Positions 28,371-36,348 of a stretch of 64,000 nt of DNA are shown here, piece by piece. The DNA is from RH-AL1 sp965214415 (lineage in GTDB: Bacteria; Pseudomonadota; Alphaproteobacteria; Rhizobiales; Beijerinckiaceae): positions 434,001 to 498,000 of the forward strand of contig CBDCBQ010000002.1 of assembly GCA_965214415.1 (NCBI GenBank). The letters run 5' to 3'. The translations under genes were made by a program, and so were the position numbers. The notes under the pieces are model-generated. The model did no database searches. It was not told the origin of the DNA and was given only the letters and a program-made list of their open reading frames with translations. The number at the start of each line of letters is the position of its first letter. Positions within the stretch are counted from its first letter, which is position 1.

Positions 28371-30155
28371 CTACAGCGTCTTCAAATATTCCAGAAGCGC
28401 GCGTTTGTCCTCGGGCGGGAGGCTGGTGCCGTACTCGTGGCCGCAGTTGCTGTCGCCCGACAGGATGTCGTCGCAGCCGGTCGTGCGCAGGGTGAAGCCC
28501 GTGGCCGGCTGGTTCGCCGCCAAACCGACAGTCCCGGGATCGTAGGCCGGTCCGAGCTGAAAGATCTTCGTCCGATCCGTGGCCGGCTTCAGCAGCTCCG
28601 TCAGGCTCGGCACCGAGCCATTGTGGAGGTAGGGCGCGGCGGCCCAGATGCCCTGCAGCACGCGGGCCTCGTAGCCGTTCTCGACGAGCGGCGGCGGCGG
28701 CGGCGGTCCGAAGCCGAACTTCTGCTGGATCGACGCCTTCAGCAGGATCGCGGAGAGGCCGAGCTTGTCGATGGCGAGCTTGCGGATGCGCTCGCGCGGA
28801 TCCTGCGTCTCCGCCTCCTCCGCGAGCACCTTCGGCTCCGCCTTGTCGGCATCGGCGATGGCGCCGACCACGGCGGCGCGGAGCAGGTCGATCACGCTGT
28901 CACGATCGCGCAGCGGCGCCACGAGGCCCTGCAGCGCCGCGCCCTTCATGCTGCCCGTCGCGACCTTGCGGAGGATGACCTTCCACTGCTGACGATCGGT
29001 GCCGACGTCGAGCACCGGCGTCTTCCAGGTGTCCTTCACGCCCTGCGCCGAGGTCCCGTTCTCGATGCCGTGGCACGCGACGCAGCCGCCAGCCGCCGTC
29101 GGCCCGTTGAAGATCGCCTCGCCGTGCTTGGCCAACGCGGCGTCGATCGCCCAGGGCCACTTTGGCGGCCCCATCGACTTGGTCAGGTTTTCGGCCTCCG
29201 TCAAACCTTTCAGGTTGGCGGAATTGTCGATCAGGTAGTTGCGATTGAGGATCGTGAAAGTCGACGACGTCGTCTGCGGGTGCAGCCGCCCGAACACCCC
29301 GTATTCCTCGCCGAGGTTGCGGGTCAGCGCGTAGAACGTGTTGCCGTTGGCGGCGAAGCCCGTCCATTGCGTGATCGCCTGGCGATAGGCGTTCCACAGG
29401 AACGGATAGCGCACCGGCGCGTGCCCGACCTCGAGATTTTTCGGTATCAAGTACGTCGGCGGCGGCCCGATATCGAGGCCGGCGAGACGGTTGTAGATCA
29501 TGCTGATCGCATCCATCCGCCCCGGCCCCCAGAGCCGATCGTCGGGCAGCGAACGCGCGATGAACGCGTGGTATTGCACCCACCAGAGGTCGACCGACGA
29601 GCGCAGGATGTCGACGGCGGCGGCATCCGACGCGTTCGTGCCGAGCACCGCTTTCGCGAAGACCTGGAACGTGCTGTCGTCGGAGCGCACACGCGACATC
29701 GCGGTGTCGAGATCGCGGGCGAACGGCGCGAAATCGATGAAGGCGGGGCCGCCGTCGATTCGATAGGTCGTCTTGTCGAATGTGAGATCGCGTACGTGGC
29801 AGGCCGCGCAGGTGATCCCGGCCATCACGCCCTGGTTCGACGGCATCGTCGAGAAGCCGATCGGAAGATTTCGCGCGAACGCTGGATCGGCCGACGGCGA
29901 GAAGCCGTAGCGCGCCAGCGAGCCGTCGAGAAACGGTTTGCCGTCCGGCTGCTTCAGCGCTTCGAGCCAGGCGAGCGGGATCAGCTCCGAGCCCTGGTCG
30001 ATACCGTAGTAGAGCGTGCGCTTGTCGTCCGTCCAAGCCGGACCCTGATCGATGTAGTGCACCGCGGGCGACGGCGTCGGCGCCTGCGCGGCGGCCGGAA
30101 GCCCCGGCAGGGCGAGGCCCGCGGCGATCAGAAGGGTCAGGCGGGCGGCACGCAT
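28371..30155 (-). CDS. RoxA-like dihaem c-type cytochrome (copy 1)
   Basis: Exported protein of 594 residues: signal peptide ending PAAAQA (about 24), haem site CAACH at 116-120, second haem site CVACH at 358-362. The C-terminal signature NGYEARVLQGIWAAAPYLHNGSVPSL, with YDPGTVGL and GHEYGTSL after it, is that of the rubber oxygenase RoxA/RoxB and related cytochrome-c-peroxidase-like family. A conserved Cys pair, GCDDILSGDSNCGH, is shared with the neighbouring copy. A Pro run (GPPPPPPL) near 500 is a linker. ATG 30155 follows GGGAGC; GTG 30182, overlapping the upstream stop, is possible. Substrate unknown; rubber cleavage should not be assumed. Confidence 0.85.
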   Translation of the reverse strand: MRAARLTLLIAAGLALPGLPAAAQAPTPSPAVHYIDQGPAWTDDKRTLYYGIDQGSELIPLAWLEALKQPDGKPFLDGSLARYGFSPSADPAFARNLPIGFSTMPSNQGVMAGITCAACHVRDLTFDKTTYRIDGGPAFIDFAPFARDLDTAMSRVRSDDSTFQVFAKAVLGTNASDAAAVDILRSSVDLWWVQYHAFIARSLPDDRLWGPGRMDAISMIYNRLAGLDIGPPPTYLIPKNLEVGHAPVRYPFLWNAYRQAITQWTGFAANGNTFYALTRNLGEEYGVFGRLHPQTTSSTFTILNRNYLIDNSANLKGLTEAENLTKSMGPPKWPWAIDAALAKHGEAIFNGPTAAGGCVACHGIENGTSAQGVKDTWKTPVLDVGTDRQQWKVILRKVATGSMKGAALQGLVAPLRDRDSVIDLLRAAVVGAIADADKAEPKVLAEEAETQDPRERIRKLAIDKLGLSAILLKASIQQKFGFGPPPPPPLVENGYEARVLQGIWAAAPYLHNGSVPSLTELLKPATDRTKIFQLGPAYDPGTVGLAANQPATGFTLRTTGCDDILSGDSNCGHEYGTSLPPEDKRALLEYLKTL

Positions 30156-30178
30156 CGGCTTAGCTCCCGGCGTCGGCG

Positions 30179-31903
30179 TCACAGCGTCTTCAGATATTCG
30201 AGCAGTGCGGTCTTGTCCTCATCCGGAAGTTGGGTGCCGTAGGCATGGCCGCAATTGCTGTTGCCCGAATTTAGATCGTCGCACCCTGTCACCTCGAGCT
30301 TGAAGCTCGCGGCCGGCTGCTGCGACGACAGGCCGACGCTCGTCACATCGTAGTTCGGTCCTACCGCGAACGCTCGGGGGCGTTGGCCCGCCGGCGCCAG
30401 CAAGGCCCGGAGGGTCGGGACCGAGCCGTCATGAAGGTAGGGTGCCGCGGCCCAGATGCCGTGCAGGACGCGGGCCTCGTAGCCATTGCGCTTCGGTTTT
30501 GCGGCGGCATCGCCTTTCGCCGACGACGAGGCGAATGTCGTGGCGATGATGGCGCCGATCGGATGGGCCAACGCCGCCGCCGCCTTGGTGCCGACCAGCG
30601 TGCCGGCGACCGAAACACGCATGAGGTTGATCGCGAGATCGCGCGGCTTCAACGGCTCGATGGCGCCGGGTACCGAGGCGCCGGTCATGCTGCCCGTTTC
30701 GACCGACCGGGACAGGACATCCCAGGCCCGCGTGTCCGACCCGACATCGACGATCGGCGTCCGCCACAGATCCTTGGCGGCCGGGTGCTCGGGCGAGGCT
30801 TCGCCGTGGCAGGAGACACACCCGCCGTTGTCGGCCGCACGCTCGAACACGGCCTTGCCTCTGTCCGCAAGCGCGTGGTCGATCGGCCAGGGCCAAACGG
30901 GCGGCCCAATCCGCGCGCTGAGGTCGGTCAGCGTCTGCAGGGCGGCGAACGACGTCGAGTTATGGAGCAGATAGTCGCGATCGAGCGCGCCGAGGGCGCC
31001 CGGTGTCCGAACCGGCCGGAAGCGGCCGAACGTGCCATAGGACTCGCCGATGCTGCGCGCGAGGCCAAGAACCTCGGTGCCGTTCTCCGCGAAGCCCGTC
31101 CATTGCGTGCGATCCTGCCGGCCGGCGTTCCAAAGAAACGGGTAGCGGACAGGCGCGTCGGCCGGCAACACGTTGCGCGGCAGCAGATGGGTCGGCGGCG
31201 GTCCAAGCGAGAGGCCCGCGACGGCATCGAAGATCATGCCGAACGCGTCGAGGCGCGCCGGCCCCCACGGGTGGTCCTTGGGGATGGCTCCCGCAAGCGT
31301 ATGGAAGCGGACGCCCCAGAAGCGCACTTCGGTTCGCAGGATATCGCGCGACAAGGCATCGGCGGCATCCGCGCCGAGCACGAGATCGGCGAAATGCGCG
31401 AAGGTCGTATCGCTCGCGAGCGTCCGTTGGACGGCCGCGTCGAGATCAGTGAGGAACGCGCCGATGTCGGCCATCGCTGGCCCGCCGTCGATCCGGTAGG
31501 TCGTGCCATTGGCGACGATCTGACGGGTGTGGCAGGCCGCGCAGGTCATGCCGACCATCGGGCCCTGCGAGGACGTTGGATGGGTGAATCCGATCGGCAA
31601 GCCGGCGGTACCGCTCGCGTCCGGGTTCGGCAGATACCCGTAGCGTGGCAGCGAGGCGATGAACGGTGTCCCGTCCGGCTGCGTCAGCGCCCGGAGCCAG
31701 GCGAGAGGGATCAGCCTGGAGCCCTGGTCCAACTGATAGAACTGCGCCCGCGCGCCCTCCGTCCAGGCCGCGCCTTGCTCCATGTGGACGACGGCCGACC
31801 CTTCGGCACGTGGCGTGGCGACGGCGGGCAGAAGCAACGCGACCGCCGACGCGGCAAGCATCGCCGCGCGGCCCCCTCTTCGCAGCAGTCTCAGTCTCGT
31901 CAT
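30179..31903 (-). CDS. RoxA-like dihaem c-type cytochrome (copy 2)
   Basis: Tandem paralogue, 574 residues, upstream in the same operon. Signal peptide about residues 1-34; haem sites CAACH at 121-125 and CVSCH at 362-366; C-terminal NGYEARVLHGIWAAAPYLHDGSVPTL. The first 300 residues align with copy 1 with few gaps (IPLAWLRALTQPDG; GPPPTHLLPRNVL; VRYPFLWNAGRQ; QWTGFAENG; SIGESYGTFGRF). It lacks the Pro-rich linker and some helices before the C-terminal signature. The conserved GCDDLNSGNSNCGH cysteine pair is present. The two most likely act in the periplasm, perhaps as one complex; function unknown. Confidence 0.85.
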   Translation of the reverse strand: MTRLRLLRRGGRAAMLAASAVALLLPAVATPRAEGSAVVHMEQGAAWTEGARAQFYQLDQGSRLIPLAWLRALTQPDGTPFIASLPRYGYLPNPDASGTAGLPIGFTHPTSSQGPMVGMTCAACHTRQIVANGTTYRIDGGPAMADIGAFLTDLDAAVQRTLASDTTFAHFADLVLGADAADALSRDILRTEVRFWGVRFHTLAGAIPKDHPWGPARLDAFGMIFDAVAGLSLGPPPTHLLPRNVLPADAPVRYPFLWNAGRQDRTQWTGFAENGTEVLGLARSIGESYGTFGRFRPVRTPGALGALDRDYLLHNSTSFAALQTLTDLSARIGPPVWPWPIDHALADRGKAVFERAADNGGCVSCHGEASPEHPAAKDLWRTPIVDVGSDTRAWDVLSRSVETGSMTGASVPGAIEPLKPRDLAINLMRVSVAGTLVGTKAAAALAHPIGAIIATTFASSSAKGDAAAKPKRNGYEARVLHGIWAAAPYLHDGSVPTLRALLAPAGQRPRAFAVGPNYDVTSVGLSSQQPAASFKLEVTGCDDLNSGNSNCGHAYGTQLPDEDKTALLEYLKTL

Positions 31904-31985
31904 GTCCTCTTATACGCGATGAGACGAAACGACGTAACGTTGCAAAACGACGCCCTGACCTGAGTTTCCGACTACGAAAGGCGGC

Positions 31986-32951
31986 TCATCCGGACACGAG
32001 CTCATGCACGCTGAAGAGGCCCTGTCCATCGATCCACTCCCGCCGTGCCGCCCACCCGGCCTGCCCGGCAAGCGCCTGGAACGCCGCAACCGTGTACTTG
32101 TGCGAATTCTCGGTGTGGATCGTCTCGCCAGGACGAAACGCGAACCGCTTCCCGAGCAGTGACACCGTCTGGGCTTGGCGGCTGACGAGATGCATCTCGA
32201 TGCGGCTCTTCTCGGCATTGAAGATCGCCTCGTGGACGAAGCCATCCAGATCGAAATCGGCGCCCAGCTCTCGGTTGGCGCGCACCAGCAGGTTCTTGTT
32301 GAACGCCGCCGTCACGCCGGCCGCGTCGTTGTAGGCCGGCAGCAACGCGCCGAGGTCCTTGCGCAGGTCGACCCCGACGATCAGCCGGGCGGCGACGCCC
32401 AGCGTATCGTGCATGATGCGCAGGAGGTCGATCGCCTGGGACGGCTGGAAGTTGCCGATCGTCGAGCCGGGAAAGAAGCCGATGCGGGGCCGGTCGCGCA
32501 GATCCTCGGGAAGCTCGAACGGCGAGCGGAAATCGCCAACAACTGCATGCACGCGCAATCCGTCGAAACGGCGGACAAGCCGCTGCCGCGCCGCCTCGAG
32601 CGCGCTCGCCGACACATCGATCGGCACGTAAGCCGCCAGCTTGTCGAAAGCGGCGAGCAAAATCTCGGTCTTGCGGCTCGATCCCGAGCCGAACTCGACG
32701 AGAACGGCACCCGCCGGCGTGTCGGCGACGATCTCCTCGACGCATCCGCTCAGGATGCCGATCTCGGTCCGCGTCGGATAATATTCGGGGACGTCGGTGA
32801 TCCGCTCGAACAGGACGCTGCCGCGCGCGTCATAAAGGTATTCGCAGGGCAGCGTCTTCTGGGGCTCGCCGAGGCCGTGCAGGGCGGCTTCGGCAAAGAG
32901 CGATGCGTCGGCGTCTCCGTCGACGTGCTCGATACGCGTACTGTTGGTCAT
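31986..32951 (-). CDS. egtD: L-histidine N(alpha)-methyltransferase EgtD
   Basis: Trimethylates histidine to hercynine with three SAM, the first step of ergothioneine synthesis. 321 residues, the standard length. Typical features: KTLPCEYLYDARGSVLFERI near the N-terminus, SAM motif VLVEFGSGSSRKTEILLAAF (about 78-97), YVPIDVSASAL, GDFRSPF, and GFFPGSTIGNF, then FNKNLLVRANRELGADFDLD, and the C-terminal EIHTENSHKY-like segment (ETIHTENSHKYTV). The start overlaps the egtB stop (ATGA), giving a two-gene ergothioneine operon. Confidence 0.96.
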   Translation of the reverse strand: MTNSTRIEHVDGDADASLFAEAALHGLGEPQKTLPCEYLYDARGSVLFERITDVPEYYPTRTEIGILSGCVEEIVADTPAGAVLVEFGSGSSRKTEILLAAFDKLAAYVPIDVSASALEAARQRLVRRFDGLRVHAVVGDFRSPFELPEDLRDRPRIGFFPGSTIGNFQPSQAIDLLRIMHDTLGVAARLIVGVDLRKDLGALLPAYNDAAGVTAAFNKNLLVRANRELGADFDLDGFVHEAIFNAEKSRIEMHLVSRQAQTVSLLGKRFAFRPGETIHTENSHKYTVAAFQALAGQAGWAARREWIDGQGLFSVHELVSG

Positions 32952-34246
32952 CGATCGCTCGCGAGGCGCAGGCCGCTGAACTGCCAGCGCTGCTGGGGAT
33001 AGAAAAAGTTGCGGTAGGTGGCGCGGGCATGGCCGGGCGGCGTCGCGCAGGACGAGCCGCGCAAGACGTGCTGACCGCACATGAACTTGCCGTTGTACTC
33101 GCCGATCGCGCCCTCGGCGGCCTTGTAGCCGGGGTAAGGGAGATAGGCGCTCTGCGTCCACTGCCAGACTTGGCCGTAGAGCTGGCGGTCGCCATCCTCC
33201 GCCGCAACGGGCGCAACGGCGCTCGACCAACTCCGCGGCGCGCCTTCGCCCGAGGCAACCGCTGCGTGTTCCCATTCGAACTCGGTCGGCAGCCGCTTGC
33301 CGGCCCAACGGGCATAGGCGTCCGCCTCGTAATAGCTGACGTTGCAGACGGGCGCGGCGGGGTCGACCGGGCGCAGTCCGTTGAGGCCCATCTGCAACCA
33401 CGCGCCGTCGCGCTGCTCCCAATAGAGAGGCGCGCGCCAATCCTGCGCTTTCACCGTGCCCCAGCCATCGGCGAGCCAAAGGGCCGCGTTGCGATAGCCG
33501 CCGTCCTCGACGAACGCGGCCCAGTCGCCGTTGGTGACGAGCCGATCCGCGAGCGCGAACGGCTGCAGCAACGCGCGGTGACGCGGCCCCTCGTTGTCGA
33601 AGCTGAAGCCGTCGCCGGCATGCCCGATCTCGACGATCCCGCCATCGTAGTTCGAGAAGCCCAGCGGCGCGGTCGCGACGCTCGAAGAAAGCGCGCTCTC
33701 GACGTAGGCCGGCCGAAGCGGCTGCGAGGCGAACAGGCTCAAGACGTCGGTGAGCAGCAGTTCCTGATGCTGCTGCTCGTGGTGGATGCCGACCTCCAGC
33801 AGGCCGGCGATCTCAGGGTCGGCGACACGCCCGCCGTTGATCAAAGCCTCGAGCCCGGCGTCGACATGGGCGCGATAGGCGATCACCTCGTCATGCGAAG
33901 GTCGGGTCAACAGTCCACGCAGGCCGCGCGGATGGCGGGCGCCGATCGCCTCGTAGTACGAGTTGAAGCAGAACGGGAACCGCTCGTCGAACAATCGGTA
34001 GGATGGCAGATACGGCACCAGCACGAAGGTTTCGAAAAACCACGTCACGTGCGCCAGATGCCATTTGGTGGGGCTGGCGTCGTCGTTCGCTTGGACCACC
34101 TGGTCCTCCGGCGACAGCGGCGCGGCAAGATCGAGCGAATGACGACGGGTCGCCAACAACCGGGTCGCGAGAGGCGAAGTGGAGATGTCGGCCGGCGATG
34201 TGATCGCACGAGACGTGCGATCGTCAGGGTCAAGTCCCTTCGTCAT
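32948..34246 (-). CDS. egtB: Ergothioneine biosynthesis sulfoxide synthase EgtB
   Basis: Non-haem iron enzyme joining hercynine to a thiol (gamma-glutamylcysteine or cysteine) with O2. 432 residues: a DinB-like N-terminal domain with iron ligands in WHLAHVTWFFET (about 62-73) and GIHHEQQHQELLLTD (about 153-167; HxxxHxE-type), then an FGE-sulfatase domain (about 200-430) ending GSSCATPPGHARATYRNFFYP. egtA and egtC are absent nearby, so direct use of cysteine, as reported for some type II EgtB enzymes, is possible but unproven. ATG 34246; first gene of the operon. Confidence 0.95.
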   Translation of the reverse strand: MTKGLDPDDRTSRAITSPADISTSPLATRLLATRRHSLDLAAPLSPEDQVVQANDDASPTKWHLAHVTWFFETFVLVPYLPSYRLFDERFPFCFNSYYEAIGARHPRGLRGLLTRPSHDEVIAYRAHVDAGLEALINGGRVADPEIAGLLEVGIHHEQQHQELLLTDVLSLFASQPLRPAYVESALSSSVATAPLGFSNYDGGIVEIGHAGDGFSFDNEGPRHRALLQPFALADRLVTNGDWAAFVEDGGYRNAALWLADGWGTVKAQDWRAPLYWEQRDGAWLQMGLNGLRPVDPAAPVCNVSYYEADAYARWAGKRLPTEFEWEHAAVASGEGAPRSWSSAVAPVAAEDGDRQLYGQVWQWTQSAYLPYPGYKAAEGAIGEYNGKFMCGQHVLRGSSCATPPGHARATYRNFFYPQQRWQFSGLRLASDR

Positions 34247-34383
34247 GATCTCTCCAGTCGCCGCGATCGCAATGGCCGGCAGAACAAAAGCGGTCCGCTT
34301 TGGTTCCGCAGCGAGCCTGGGCGGTGGACGCCGCCTCCGATCGACAGATAGGTGCGTGGGTGCCGGAGCGAAAGGCTCTCTCG

Positions 34384-35409
34384 TCAGCGCCGAAGGCGAG
34401 TCCAGACGCGGTCGATCAGCTTGATCGCCGGCTCCGGGCAGGTCGGCGTGAAGACGATCTTCTCGTCACTCGGCACGTTCAGCTCCGGCGCAGCGCGGAT
34501 CGCCGGATCGAGGTAGGGCGCGACGCCGTCGAGCGCGCTCGAATAGTGGGTGAAGTTCTCGGAGAGCGCGCCGTTCTCCGGTTTCAGCATGAATTCGATG
34601 AAGCGACGTGCGTTGTCCGGATCCTTGGCGCTCGTGGGAATCGCCATGTTGTCCATCCAGCCGACGACGCCCTCCTTCGGGAAGACGAACTTGATATCCG
34701 GGTTGTTGTCGCGCGCGCGCGCCGCGTCGCCGTTCCAGATCTGGATGATCCAGGTCTCGCCCGAGGCCTCGCGCTCGATCGCGCCGTCGGAGGCGTAGAC
34801 CTTGACGGCCGGCGATTGCGCCTCGAGCACGCCGGACACCTTCTTCATGGCGGCGACGTCGGTCTGGCAGGGCGACATTCCCAGGAAGAGTTCGGTCGTC
34901 GACATGATTTCGCTGGGCGCGCTCAGCATGCCGACCTTGCCCGCGGCCTCGGCCGGCGGCGTCAGCAGCGTCGACAAGGAGTCGACATCGCCCTTGATGT
35001 ACTTCGTGTTGATATCGAACGAGGTCACGCCCCAGTCGAACGGGACCGTGTAGGCGTTCGCCGTATCCCAGGCCGGCCGACGCCAGCGCGCCTGGATGTT
35101 GCCGTAGCCGGCCATTTTTGGCGCGTCGATCGGCTGGATCAGCTTCTCGGCGACGAAGATCGGCACGAAGTCGGAGGAGATGACGACGATGTCGTAGCCC
35201 GCCCCGCCGGCCTTCAGCTTGGCGAGCAATGTCTCATTCGAATCGTAGGTGTCGACGGTGACCTTGATCCCCGTCTCCTTCTCGAACTTCTGGATCAGCG
35301 CGGGCGCCGTGTAGTCGGTCCAGTTGTAGATGTAGAGATTGCCGCTGGCGTGCGCCGCGAGCGCCGGTGCGGCAGCCGCCAGGACGATCAGCGGTAAGCG
35401 CGCAAGCAT
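34384..35409 (-). CDS. PotD/PotF-type polyamine-binding protein (orphan)
   Basis: Periplasmic substrate-binding protein of the spermidine/putrescine ABC family, 341 residues. Signal peptide MLARLPLIVLAAAAPALAAHA precedes the mature start SGNLYIYNWTDYTAPALIQK, the hallmark N-terminus of PotF/PotD. Other family segments: VTVDTYDSNETLLAKLKAGG, YDIVVISSDF, VPFDWGVTSFDINTK and EGVVGWMDNMAIPTSAKDPD. No permease or ATPase genes lie beside it, so its transporter is elsewhere. ATG 35409 is preferred; ATG 35424 is in frame. ispE is encoded upstream, 25 bp away, on the same strand. Confidence 0.9.
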   Translation of the reverse strand: MLARLPLIVLAAAAPALAAHASGNLYIYNWTDYTAPALIQKFEKETGIKVTVDTYDSNETLLAKLKAGGAGYDIVVISSDFVPIFVAEKLIQPIDAPKMAGYGNIQARWRRPAWDTANAYTVPFDWGVTSFDINTKYIKGDVDSLSTLLTPPAEAAGKVGMLSAPSEIMSTTELFLGMSPCQTDVAAMKKVSGVLEAQSPAVKVYASDGAIEREASGETWIIQIWNGDAARARDNNPDIKFVFPKEGVVGWMDNMAIPTSAKDPDNARRFIEFMLKPENGALSENFTHYSSALDGVAPYLDPAIRAAPELNVPSDEKIVFTPTCPEPAIKLIDRVWTRLRR

Positions 35410-35433
35410 TCCGATCTCCGTCATGCGCGGTGT

Positions 35434-36348
35434 TCACCCCAGCATCGTCGTCTTGACCCACCAGCCCGGATGCGCGCGGTGGATCGCCTTCTTCGCGCGC
35501 GCGGCCCCTCGACACGTGGCGAACAGGCCGAAGCAGGTCGCGCCTGAGCCCGACATGCGGGCCAGCCGGCAGCCAGGCGCCGCGCCGAGCACGGCGAGCA
35601 CGTCCGAGACCACCGGCGCAAGCACGCAGGCGGGGTCCTCGAGATCGTTGCGGCCGCGTCGCAAGGCCGTGAAGATCGCGTCCGCCGCCTGGCCATCGCC
35701 GACCGCCGGATGCGCGCTCGCGCTGGTGCGCCAACCCGCCGGCAGGTCCATGCGCTTGAACACGGCGCGCGTCTCGAGCGGCACGCCGGGATTGACGATC
35801 AGCGCCGGCAGCGGCGGCAGCGCGAGCAATGGCCCGAGCTCTTCGCCGATGCCGCGCATCATCCGCGCCTTCGCCGCGAGGCAGACCGGAATATCGGCCC
35901 CCGTCTCCGCCGCCGCGGCCACCACGCGGGGGTCGTCCAGCGCGAGACAATTGTGCCGCGCGAGAAGCCGCAACGCCGCCGCGGCATCGGACGAGCCGCC
36001 GCCGATACCGGCCGCCACGGGCAGGCGCTTGACGAGATGGAAGCGCCCGAGCGCGAGCCCCTCGACGCGACGCGCCAGAGCCCGCGCGACGCGGATCACC
36101 AGGTTCTGCTCGATGTCCCCAGCCGCCGCGGCCGTCGGCCCCTCGACCTCGAGACCGAGATCGACGCCCGGCGCCAGGGTCAGCGTATCGCCACTGCGGG
36201 TGAAGACGACGAGGCTCTCCAGCGCATGGTAGCCGTCGTCGCGGCGCGCGACGACGTGCAAGGTCAGGTTGATCTTGGCGGGCGCGCGCTCGATCAGGCG
36301 CGGGGCGGACGTCGTCGAACGCACGGCCGGGAGGCGGTCAGCCGCCAT
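35434..36348 (-). CDS. ispE: 4-diphosphocytidyl-2-C-methyl-D-erythritol kinase IspE
   Basis: GHMP kinase of the MEP isoprenoid pathway, phosphorylating CDP-methylerythritol. About 304 residues. Motif 1 ERAPAKINLTLHVVARRDDGYH, the ATP-binding PVAAGIGGGSSDAAAALRLL near residues 110-130, and motif 3 MSGSGATCFGLFATC near 265-280 are all present. The start is unsure: ATG 36348 overlaps the TPR gene's stop by 11 nt but its AAGAAGG lies too close; GTG 36324 is an alternative. Probably co-transcribed with the TPR gene. Confidence 0.95.
   Translation of the reverse strand: MAADRLPAVRSTTSAPRLIERAPAKINLTLHVVARRDDGYHALESLVVFTRSGDTLTLAPGVDLGLEVEGPTAAAAGDIEQNLVIRVARALARRVEGLALGRFHLVKRLPVAAGIGGGSSDAAAALRLLARHNCLALDDPRVVAAAAETGADIPVCLAAKARMMRGIGEELGPLLALPPLPALIVNPGVPLETRAVFKRMDLPAGWRTSASAHPAVGDGQAADAIFTALRRGRNDLEDPACVLAPVVSDVLAVLGAAPGCRLARMSGSGATCFGLFATCRGAARAKKAIHRAHPGWWVKTTMLG

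Noticed and set aside
28371..31903. Rubber-degrading oxygenase operon
   Set aside because: Family resemblance to RoxA is clear, but many related dihaem proteins have other or unknown roles, and no accessory rubber-degradation genes are seen.
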